This document shows positions 8,137 to 14,819 of a stretch of DNA of 64,000 nucleotides, piece by piece (positions within the stretch are counted from its first letter, which is position 1; every line of letters begins with the position of its first letter). Below the pieces are notes generated by a model, which worked only from the letters and a program-made list of their open reading frames with translations, ran no database searches and was not told where the DNA came from. This DNA comes from an uncultured Porphyromonadaceae bacterium (GTDB taxonomy: Bacteria; Bacteroidota; Bacteroidia; Bacteroidales; Muribaculaceae), in contig CABTZK010000003.1 of the NCBI GenBank assembly GCA_902489275.1, forward strand, positions 1-64,000, in the 5' to 3' direction. Both the position numbers and the translations under genes were made by a program.

Positions 8137-8828
8137 TCCCGCTGTCTCTCAATGTGTTTAACGTAGGGAACCATGATTTTCTCCTCGACGACGTTGTGCT
8201 TCTGGAGGTCTTGGGAGAGTTGCAGAATGTCAAAGACCGCGTCAATCGTGTCGTCAGTAGTCACACTGGCAGGGAGATATTTGAAAATGATTTGTGTGAG
8301 GTCGTCCAGCTTGTCCTGCAAGTTGCCATGTATGGATATGAAATCGTCCACGCTGTAGCTTGAGTGCTGCTCGCCCCGTTGCGACCGCAAGATGTGAGGG
8401 AACACATGCTTCTCCTCGTGATGAAAGTGCGTTTCAACCTCGTTGCGGTACAGGTTGAAGAACGCCACGAAAGACTCGCGCACATGCCCCTCGGGAAGGA
8501 GTTGCGCGATGCGGGTGATGTGCCCGGCAATGTGGGGCAGCCTTTTCCCAAGGTAGTACGAGTGCGAGCGCATGAGGTAGTCCACCAGCCCGCTCATGTC
8601 GGTGCTGTTCATGGTGGCTCTGCTGGGCACGTAGTCGTCAAAGGCCTGCACGTTGCAGATGAGCAGGAAAAAACTGGTGCTCACGCCCGATCGCTGGCAC
8701 ACTTGCGCAATGGTTTTCTCGCCAAAGCCAAGCGTGATGCCAAATCGCTCAAGTGTGAGCAGCACGTTGGGGTAGGCCGAAATGACATCGGCCAAGCGGC
8801 AATCGCCGTCAATGAGAACTTTTGTCAT
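8133..8828 (-). CDS. hemerythrin HHE-domain protein with DUF542-like N-terminus
   Basis: This is a 231-residue protein. Residues 1-60 resemble the ScdA/RIC N-terminal domain (DUF542: VISAYPNVLLTLERFGITLG), but the family's Cys-Cys pair is replaced by Leu-Gly. Residues 80-225 form a four-helix hemerythrin domain with likely di-iron ligands His89, His137, His141, His167, His211 and Glu215 (ETHFHHEEKHVFPH and LQKHNVVEEKIM). Such proteins bind O2 or NO, or repair iron-sulfur centres after nitrosative stress. The 4-base overlap with a LuxR-type regulator favours a sensor role here. The operon has its own promoter and paired ATCCC(C) boxes. Confidence 0.85.
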   Translation of the reverse strand: MTKVLIDGDCRLADVISAYPNVLLTLERFGITLGFGEKTIAQVCQRSGVSTSFFLLICNVQAFDDYVPSRATMNSTDMSGLVDYLMRSHSYYLGKRLPHIAGHITRIAQLLPEGHVRESFVAFFNLYRNEVETHFHHEEKHVFPHILRSQRGEQHSSYSVDDFISIHGNLQDKLDDLTQIIFKYLPASVTTDDTIDAVFDILQLSQDLQKHNVVEEKIMVPYVKHIERQRE

Positions 8829-8845
8829 CGTTGTGTTGTTTTTGG

Positions 8846-8931
8846 CAAAGATAATGAATTTTTAAGCGATTTGCCTACACCATCCCCCGAAAATGGGATA
8901 TTTTTCCTCAAAAATCATCACGATAGGGGAT
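8846..8931 (-). promoter_or_regulatory. promoter and paired ATCCC(C) boxes of the hemerythrin/LuxR operon
   Basis: On the minus strand ATCCCC is at 8931-8926 and ATCCCATTT at 8899-8891. The spacing is 32 bp by the first base of the box and 31 bp by the last C. The -7 element TATCTTTG is at 8853-8846, 46 bp from the second box. The second box shares CCCATTT with the copies at 5442 and 7390. Confidence 0.55.
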
Positions 8932-9082
8932 AGCGCTCTCGGCACAGCAACTCGCCACACGCCACTATTCGAGCCTTGTTTCAAGGGGCGGGCAAATGTG
9001 ACGTGCATCATCGCCGAATAGTTACGGGCGCTACTGGTTTCGTTAATAATATCAAAAATGAGCGAATTATTTCAGGCTGTTA

Positions 9083-9113
9083 TTTGAAAGGAGAAAAATA
9101 GTTGCTACCTTTG
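9083..9113 (+). promoter_or_regulatory. greA promoter
   Basis: TTTG (9083-9086) and TACCTTTG (9106-9113) with 19 bases between, matching the Bacteroidota promoter consensus. Confidence 0.75.
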
Positions 9114-9145
9114 CAAAACATACAATAAAACGATAGTACAAATCC

Positions 9146-9175
9146 GAGGAGTCTCAATTCAAACTGAGATTCTTC
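9146..9175 (+). promoter_or_regulatory. hairpin in the greA leader, possible attenuator
   Basis: An 11-pair stem (two G-U pairs) with an 8-nt loop joins 9146-9156 to 9165-9175; CATTTTTAATC follows. It sits between the promoter and greA, so it could terminate part of the transcripts. Confidence 0.4.
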
Positions 9176-9207
9176 TCATTTTTAATCATGACAAAAAGTA
9201 ACTTACC

Positions 9208-9678
9208 ATGGCAATAAATTACATGACCAAAGATGGTTACGACAAGAAAATGCAGGAATTGGCACGCCTGGAGAATGAGGAACGCCCCGAAGTCGTGCGC
9301 GCGATTCAGGAGGCACGAGAAAAGGGCGACCTCTCTGAGAACGCCGAGTACGACGCTGCAAAAGAGCGGCAAGGGATGCTTGAGGCAAGAATTTCGGCGC
9401 TCAAGAACCTGGTCGCTACGGCACGCATCATCGACGAGAGCAAATTGCAAACCGAGGAGGTTCAGCTGATGAATAAAGTGACCATCAAGAACGTGAAGAA
9501 CAAGGCCGAGATGACCTACACCATCGTGAGCGAAACCGAGGCCAACTTGCGCGAGGGCAAGATTTCCATCACCACCCCCATTGCAAAGGGGTTGCTGGGC
9601 CACAAGGTGGGCGAGGTGGTCGATGTCGTCGCCCCGGCAGGAAAGATGCAATTTGAAATTGTGGAAATCGGGATTTGA
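9208..9678 (+). CDS. greA: transcript cleavage factor GreA
   Basis: This 156-residue protein has the usual GreA length. The N-terminal coiled-coil hairpin (residues 1-75) has the signature GDLSENAEYDAAKERQ with the acidic tip DLSENAEYD. The C-terminal FKBP-like domain ends SITTPIAKGLLGHKVGE. It enters the RNA polymerase secondary channel and stimulates cleavage of backtracked RNA. A HIT-family gene follows at 102 bp with no visible terminator between them, so the two may be co-transcribed. Confidence 0.95.
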   Translation: MAINYMTKDGYDKKMQELARLENEERPEVVRAIQEAREKGDLSENAEYDAAKERQGMLEARISALKNLVATARIIDESKLQTEEVQLMNKVTIKNVKNKAEMTYTIVSETEANLREGKISITTPIAKGLLGHKVGEVVDVVAPAGKMQFEIVEIGI

Positions 9679-9780
9679 GCGGTGGCGCGCGATCGCGCAT
9701 CGTAGTGACGGGCAATGACGCCCTAAAAATCCATTTTTTTCACTAGAGGATCAACCATCAACAGAAATAACGACAACAAC

Positions 9781-10182
9781 ATGGCTTCTATTTTCAGTAA
9801 AATCGTGGCGGGTGAAATTCCCAGCTACAAGGTGGCCGAGGACGAGAATTACTATGCCTTTCTCGACATCAACCCCGTGAGTGCGGGACACACGCTGTGC
9901 ATTCCCAAGCGCGAGGTGAGCTACATCTTTGCACTCGACGGCAACGAGTATCAAGGTCTTTGGGCGTTTGCCCGGAAAGTCGCGCGCGCCCTTGAGGCGG
10001 CAGTGCCCTGCAAGCGCATTGGAGTGGCTGTGATTGGCCTCGAAGTGCCTCATGCCCACATTCACTTGGTGCCCATCAGCCAGGAAAGCGACATGGACTT
10101 CAAAAACAAGAAAACCCTCCCCGAGCATCAGATGAAGGCGCTCTGCGCCAAAATCAGCGCCGAGTACGACAAGCTCGCTTAG
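9781..10182 (+). CDS. HIT family nucleotide-binding protein
   Basis: This is a 133-residue histidine-triad protein. The catalytic motif HAHIHLVP (residues 91-98) lies near the C-terminus, and the N-terminus SIFSKIVAGEIPSYKVAED is typical of the Hint/PKCI branch. These enzymes hydrolyse nucleoside phosphoramidates or dinucleoside polyphosphates; the substrate here is unknown. It lies downstream of greA, probably in one operon, and is followed by a strong terminator. Confidence 0.92.
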   Translation: MASIFSKIVAGEIPSYKVAEDENYYAFLDINPVSAGHTLCIPKREVSYIFALDGNEYQGLWAFARKVARALEAAVPCKRIGVAVIGLEVPHAHIHLVPISQESDMDFKNKKTLPEHQMKALCAKISAEYDKLA

Positions 10183-10211
10183 TTGCGACCAATACGATAA
10201 AAGCGATAAAG

Positions 10212-10254
10212 AAACCGCCCTGCCAGAGAACGTTGATGCTGGCAGGGCGGTTTT
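10212..10254. terminator. terminator after the greA-HIT operon
   Basis: A 13-pair stem ACCGCCCTGCCAG / CTGGCAGGGCGGT is followed by TTTT on the plus strand and preceded by AAA. It may also serve the minus-strand gene ending at 10307. Confidence 0.85.
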
Positions 10255-10306
10255 GCTTGAGGGTTCATCAGAAAAAACTGACGCTATGGGTGGCTTTCTT
10301 CTTGCT

Positions 10307-13300
10307 TTACCTCCCGAGGATGATGTTGATGAGGGCGGTCACGTCGCTCACGTCGTATTTGCCGTCGCCATTCAGGTCGCCGGCTTGCTCGTTGAACGGA
10401 TTGGGATTTTTATTAAAAATCTTGTCAACCAGCGCGTTCACATCGCTCACATTAATCAGCCCGTCGTTGTTGATGTCGCCCATCGTGATGGTTGAGCCTT
10501 GGGCAACGTAGGTGGCGCCGCACACTCCGTAGGCCTCAACACCCTCGACGGCAAAGGTCACCGTTGGGTTGGTCTCGGCGCTCTTGATGCTCTTGATGCC
10601 GCTCTTGTGCAAGGGGTTGCTGGCGTCGAGCGCGACACTGCCGGCGATGGCTTCGGCATCGGTAGCAGGAGCCACATAGCCCCAGAACACGTTGGTGCCG
10701 TCACCATTGATTTGAGCCACATTGGCAATTTCTCCGCTGTCGGGCGTGCCTTCCAGCTTCACGGGAGCGTCATCAATGAGTTGGCAGTCGGCAATCTTCA
10801 GGCTGTTGTTGTCGGCCTTGTCGCTGCCATCGGCATTCTGGATGCGGTTCAAGGCGATGCGGTAGATACCAGGCTTGCTGCCATTGGGGTCTTTTTGCAC
10901 AAACATGTAGAGGTAGCCGTTTTTCTCGTCAAGATAGATGGTCTTGATAATCACGTCTTTGAAAACCATGTTGAAGTGCTTCGTCTTTCCAGCGCCGCCA
11001 TCGGGATAGATGTCGGCATCGGTGAAGCGGAGCAGGCCTATGCCGTTGAACTTCTTGGTCATCCAGTAAATGCCCTTGCTGTCTTTGGTGAAGCCGCCTG
11101 TGATAGAGCCCCAACTGATTTCATCGTTGTAGTAGGGCAGGTACTGGTTTTGGAACAGGAATGGCTGTGAGCCATAGAGGCCTGTGGTGTCGGCATTCAG
11201 CTTGTGAACGCCCACATTGCGGTCGCTGATGTAGATGGTGTTGCTCGTCGAGTCTATCGCCATGCAGAAGGGGTCTTCGGCAGGATTATAGCCCACGTTG
11301 TTGAGCACCGTCACGCGGTAGAAGTAGTCATTGCTCTTGTTCACGTAGAAGAGTTGCCCGTCGCCCAAGGGCTGGCTTGCGTTCTGATAGGTGAATTTGG
11401 CGCCGGCATCGGCCACGTAGATGCGGTTTTTGTAGCTTTCCAGGGTAAAGGCGTGGGCTCCAGTCTCAAACTCGGTGTCGATGACCGTGCCGTCTTCGGC
11501 CTTGTATTTGAGTTTGCCGTCGGTGGTGGCGAAATACAGGCCGCTCGGGCAGCCCAGGTTAGCGCCAGCCGATGGGATGGTGGGGTCGGACACGATGTGG
11601 AGATATTGCCATTGGCTGGCAGCCTTGAAAGAGGCGACCGAGCCTGGGGCGACCTTGCAGGTCACGTTGCCCTGGCTGGCCTCAAACACGCCGGCGGCCA
11701 AGGCTGGCGCCGTGGGATTGAGCACGCGCAAGGTCTCGATGGTCGCCGGCACCGAGCCTGGCTCCATGTAGTTCACGTTGGTGGGGATTTCCATGCTCTT
11801 GAGCGAGGGGCACTCGGCAAAGCAGTCCTTCATCATGTTGGTGGCGCTTTCGGGCAGGTTCACCTCAGTCAGTTTCGGACAGCCGGCGCACAAGCCTTGA
11901 GGAATTTCGTGGATGCCCTCTTCCACAGTGATGGTCTCCAGGCCAGAACCCTTGAAGAGGTTCAGCCCCAGTCTCATGCTGGGTTTCACCGTGAACTCGC
12001 GCACCTTGCTGTGGGCAAACGCGTAGTCACCAAGGTTTTCCAGGTTTTCAAACTTTGGATATTCAATGGGCGAGTAGGCCATGCCATATGCGTCAATCGA
12101 GGTGATTGTGGCAACCGTGAGGTTAGTTGGCATGCCTGGTTTCTGGTGCGCAGTCACCAGCAGGCGGGTTTTGTCCTTGCTCATCAGCAAGCCAAGGTCA
12201 GTCACGCAGAAGTTGGCGTTGCTCTCGTCGCAAGTGATGTTGGCCAGGGTCGTGATGGGGGCAAAGGCCGCGTTGCCGATGCTGGCCACGTTAGGCCCGA
12301 TGGCAATGCCCGTGAGTTGAGTGCCGGCAAAAGCCTGCTTGCCAATGGAGGTGATCGCGCCACCGAAATTCACATTGCCGCTCAAGGGGCAATTTTGGAA
12401 AGCGCCCGGGCCAATCGTTTTCAGAGCCGATGGCATGGCGAGCCTGGTCAGCCCCGTGTTCATGAAGGCCGCTTCGCCAATGTAGGTCACTTGGTCGCTC
12501 ATCGTTGCGCTGGCGAGCGCTGTGCAGCCCTGGAAAGTGTTTGGCAAAATTTGGGTGACAGCGGCGGGGATAGCGATGCTCTTGAGCGACTTGCAGCTGG
12601 CGAAAGCGCTTCCGCCTATGCTGTCGATCTTGTTGCCCTCGGCAAACGTGACCGTTTCCAAAGCGGTGCAGCCTTGGAACATGGTTCCGTCGACTGTCGT
12701 GGCCTCGCCCCCGAAAGTCACACTCTTCAGCCACTTCATGTTGTGGAAGGGCTGCTGGTTGTTGGCGTAGGTCGAGGCATCGATGTTGCGGCCAAAATAG
12801 ATTTCCTCAACAGGAGTCGTTGGGGCTGTGGTGACATCGGTCGTGAAAGCCAGCAGATTCATCTTGAAGGGCTTGTTGCTGTCGGCGAAAGTGATTTTCT
12901 TCAAGCTGGTCATGCCCTCCCAGTTTTGAGCCGTGAAAGTGCCGCTCACGCCTGTTGGCACCGTCACCTCGGTGATTGACGAGCAGCCTTGCAGATAGCC
13001 ATTGCCAATGCTGGTCGCTGTTGACGGGGTGGGGTCTTGCGTCAGGGCGGTGCAGCCTTTGAAGCAGTTGCGCCCAATGGTCACGCAGCTGTTGGGCAGG
13101 GTCACCGAGGTCAGCTCGGTGCAGTCTAAAAATGCGTTGGCATTTGTGGCAACCACCGTGTAGGTCGTGCCGCCCTCGCTGAAGGTCTCGGGAATCACGA
13201 TAGCGCCCGAGTAGGGACTGCCCGTGTTGTACTTTTTCACTTTGGCTTTTGTGCCTGTGCAATCATAGTTGATGCCGTCGTGCACGACGGTTTTGGCATT

Positions 13301-13387
13301 GAGTGCAGGCACAGCAAGCATGGTCATCATCAAGCCGGCTATGAAGAGCCGCAAGCGTGATTGAGTAATTCTTTCCATGTCGATCAT
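10307..13387 (-). CDS. BspA-like leucine-rich repeat surface protein with dockerin-like C-terminus
   Basis: This 1026-residue protein has a signal peptide ending near ALNA (residue about 31). Residues about 60-550 contain LRR_5/BspA-type leucine-rich repeats such as LTSVTLPNSCVTIGRNCFKG and LKSIAIPAAVTQILPNTFQG. Residues about 600-930 look like a propeller or lectin-like region without clear family. The last 58 residues hold two dockerin-like calcium loops: GDINNDGLINVSDVNALVDK and GDLNGDGKYDVSDVTALINI. BspA-type proteins bind host matrix proteins or other bacteria. A dockerin-like end would need a cohesin partner, and a cohesin-like protein is encoded at 55849. An ATG at 13378 is an equally good start. 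Confidence 0.85.
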   Translation of the reverse strand: MIDMERITQSRLRLFIAGLMMTMLAVPALNAKTVVHDGINYDCTGTKAKVKKYNTGSPYSGAIVIPETFSEGGTTYTVVATNANAFLDCTELTSVTLPNSCVTIGRNCFKGCTALTQDPTPSTATSIGNGYLQGCSSITEVTVPTGVSGTFTAQNWEGMTSLKKITFADSNKPFKMNLLAFTTDVTTAPTTPVEEIYFGRNIDASTYANNQQPFHNMKWLKSVTFGGEATTVDGTMFQGCTALETVTFAEGNKIDSIGGSAFASCKSLKSIAIPAAVTQILPNTFQGCTALASATMSDQVTYIGEAAFMNTGLTRLAMPSALKTIGPGAFQNCPLSGNVNFGGAITSIGKQAFAGTQLTGIAIGPNVASIGNAAFAPITTLANITCDESNANFCVTDLGLLMSKDKTRLLVTAHQKPGMPTNLTVATITSIDAYGMAYSPIEYPKFENLENLGDYAFAHSKVREFTVKPSMRLGLNLFKGSGLETITVEEGIHEIPQGLCAGCPKLTEVNLPESATNMMKDCFAECPSLKSMEIPTNVNYMEPGSVPATIETLRVLNPTAPALAAGVFEASQGNVTCKVAPGSVASFKAASQWQYLHIVSDPTIPSAGANLGCPSGLYFATTDGKLKYKAEDGTVIDTEFETGAHAFTLESYKNRIYVADAGAKFTYQNASQPLGDGQLFYVNKSNDYFYRVTVLNNVGYNPAEDPFCMAIDSTSNTIYISDRNVGVHKLNADTTGLYGSQPFLFQNQYLPYYNDEISWGSITGGFTKDSKGIYWMTKKFNGIGLLRFTDADIYPDGGAGKTKHFNMVFKDVIIKTIYLDEKNGYLYMFVQKDPNGSKPGIYRIALNRIQNADGSDKADNNSLKIADCQLIDDAPVKLEGTPDSGEIANVAQINGDGTNVFWGYVAPATDAEAIAGSVALDASNPLHKSGIKSIKSAETNPTVTFAVEGVEAYGVCGATYVAQGSTITMGDINNDGLINVSDVNALVDKIFNKNPNPFNEQAGDLNGDGKYDVSDVTALINIILGR

Positions 13388-13466
13388 GATTAATAAGTTG
13401 TTAAAATATTGATGAATTTACAAACTGTGAGCTTGCAGGAAAAGGCATTGCCCTTTTTACTGCCTA

Positions 13467-13474
13467 CAAATATA
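13467..13474 (-). promoter_or_regulatory. -7 element of the BspA-like gene
   Basis: TATATTTG on the minus strand, 80 nt before the start codon; no good TTTG at the expected distance. Confidence 0.45.
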
Positions 13475-13575
13475 GGGCTTTTTTTCATGATATGCCACAA
13501 CTTTTCCTTAAAAAACAATTACGTTCCCTAACAAATCTTTCAATCACGTCTTTCTCTCCCACATCGACAAGCTTT

Positions 13576-13617
13576 CTCCCGCCGCCTGTGCCGATGCTTC
13601 GGCACGGACAACGGGAG
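13576..13617. repeat. two-tier hairpin in a gene-free region
   Basis: CTCCCG (13576-13581) pairs with CGGGAG (13612-13617), and inside it GTGCCGA (13588-13594) pairs with TCGGCAC (13599-13605). It lies 30 bp beyond the stop of the transposase-like gene. It lacks a proper T tract on either strand, so it is not a clear terminator. Confidence 0.4.
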
Positions 13618-13647
13618 AAAAAATGGTTTTATATGAAAAAAGCATGC

Positions 13648-14049
13648 TTAAAAAGTCCCATCTTCCTTCCCATCTTCTGTTGTTGTGCGTTCCTTTAAGA
13701 AATCCTCCCATTTTGTGTGCCATTCTTCTAAAGCCCCAATAAAGGGATCTTTATCCGTATGGCATAATATCTTGGATATGGCAAGGAGTTCTTCTTTATA
13801 AGATTTGGTGAGTTTCCGATAAATTGTCCTTATGGATACGCCGTATTCTTCAGAAAGGTCATTGACAGTCAAATTTCCCTTAGAATAACGGGTATTCACC
13901 ATGTCATTGGTGAGGCGTTTGTGTCTTACATAAGCTCGTTTACAAGACTTACAATACTTACAATACCAACGTTGGGCACCATTCAAATGACCACGTTTTA
14001 TGGTCGATTTTGAGCCACAATAAAAGCATATTTTTTGCCATAAAAACAT
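13648..14049 (-). CDS. transposase-like fragment: zinc ribbon plus helix-turn-helix, no catalytic domain
   Basis: This is a 133-residue protein. It starts with a zinc ribbon (CFYCGS, then WYCKYCKSCKR) and a homeodomain-like helix-turn-helix (NLTVNDLSEEYGVSIRTIYR). These are the DNA-binding part of IS1-InsA-like or 'Zn-binding IS256 variant' transposases. The DDE catalytic part is absent and the protein ends in a charged tail (TTTEDGKEDGTF). No terminal inverted repeats or target duplication were found. It is clearly AT-richer than both neighbours, so it is probably a transposon remnant, or a captured DNA-binding protein. Confidence 0.6.
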   Translation of the reverse strand: MFLWQKICFYCGSKSTIKRGHLNGAQRWYCKYCKSCKRAYVRHKRLTNDMVNTRYSKGNLTVNDLSEEYGVSIRTIYRKLTKSYKEELLAISKILCHTDKDPFIGALEEWHTKWEDFLKERTTTEDGKEDGTF

Positions 14050-14057
14050 AAATGGAA

Positions 14058-14065
14058 CAAAGGTA
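14058..14065 (-). promoter_or_regulatory. -7 element of the transposase-like gene
   Basis: TACCTTTG on the minus strand, 8 bases before the start codon at 14049. Confidence 0.4.
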
Positions 14066-14155
14066 ATGTCACATTAGCCATTTTTCCTATCTTTGAAGAC
14101 GTAGTTGCGTTTTGGTGTTGAATCTACGCAAGTGAGAAATTACGGTGATTTTGTG

Positions 14156-14163
14156 TAAATTTG
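14156..14163 (+). promoter_or_regulatory. -7 element of the acetyltransferase gene
   Basis: TAAATTTG lies 20 bases before the ATG at 14184. A second candidate, TATCTTTG, lies at 14088-14095. Confidence 0.45.
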
Positions 14164-14183
14164 TGGAAAAAATCCAATTGACG

Positions 14184-14696
14184 ATGAGAATCATCAGGAA
14201 ATCAACAACCGCCCACATCGAGGCGCTCATGGAGTTGAGCGCCCAGGCCAGGGGAATCATGCGCGCCAGCAGCAACGTGCTGCAATGGGCCGACGGTTAT
14301 CCCCAGCGCGAATTGTTCCTTGACGATATTGACCATGGCAATAGCTACTTGATGGAGGACGACGGCGTAGCCGTAGGCGCATTCACGCTGATTGTGGCTC
14401 CCGACCCCACTTACGCTAAAATCTACCATGGGGCATGGGTGGACGACGAGCACCCTTATGGGGTGGTGCACCGCATTTGCTCTCGGCCCCAGGCGCATGG
14501 CGTGTTTTCAAGCATCATGGAATTTTGCTTCGCCCAAATCGGCAACGTGCGCATCGACACGCACCGCGACAACCACATCATGCGCCATCTCTTGGCTCGG
14601 CATGGCTTCCATTACTGTGGCATCATCTATTTGTCCAATGGCGACGAGCGATTAGCGTTTCAGAAGGTGTTGCCCTGCAAAGGTGCTGGCAAGTAG
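14184..14696 (+). CDS. GNAT family N-acetyltransferase
   Basis: This 170-residue protein begins MRIIRKSTTAHIEALMEL, the usual first strand and helix of a GNAT fold. Residues about 60-85 (SYLMEDDGVAVGAFTLIVAP) fit strands 2-4. HGVFSSIMEFCFAQIGNVRI and HIMRHLLARHGFHYCGIIYL fit the acetyl-CoA-binding helix and C-terminal strands, although the classic R/QxxGxG/A loop is weak (RPQAHGVF). The acceptor is unknown. The ATG at 14184 is preferred to one at 14145, which lies before the promoter. Confidence 0.8.
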   Translation: MRIIRKSTTAHIEALMELSAQARGIMRASSNVLQWADGYPQRELFLDDIDHGNSYLMEDDGVAVGAFTLIVAPDPTYAKIYHGAWVDDEHPYGVVHRICSRPQAHGVFSSIMEFCFAQIGNVRIDTHRDNHIMRHLLARHGFHYCGIIYLSNGDERLAFQKVLPCKGAGK

Positions 14697-14713
14697 ACGT
14701 GGAAAAGAAAGCA

Positions 14714-14743
14714 GCCCCTCTGGCCCTTTCCCCGAGGGGGGGC
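14714..14743 (+). terminator. possible terminator after the acetyltransferase gene
   Basis: GCCCCTC (14714-14720) pairs with the GAGGGG run ending in GC at 14743; the following T tract is poor. Confidence 0.4.
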
Positions 14744-14760
14744 TTCGGCTTTAAAGAAAA

Positions 14761-14791
14761 GTGGTGCTGAGTCATCACGACCCAGCACCAC
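14761..14791 (-). terminator. terminator of the giant secreted protein gene
   Basis: GTGGTGCTG / CAGCACCAC stem 29 bases beyond the stop codon; TTTTCTTT follows on the minus strand. Confidence 0.75.
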
Positions 14792-14819
14792 CCGATTGTT
14801 ACTATATAAATTTCTGCGA

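Larger units (their letters stand above)
8829..9207. other. gene-free region between divergent operons
   Basis: The left part carries the regulatory boxes of the hemerythrin operon and the right part the greA promoter (9083-9113) and leader hairpin (9146-9175). Between about 8940 and 9060 no feature was recognised. Confidence 0.6.

Noticed and set aside
11204..12979. 591-codon plus-strand frame opposite the BspA-like gene
   Set aside because: It is the shadow of a GC-rich gene: low complexity, no domain, and the minus frame has signal peptide, repeats and dockerin-like end.
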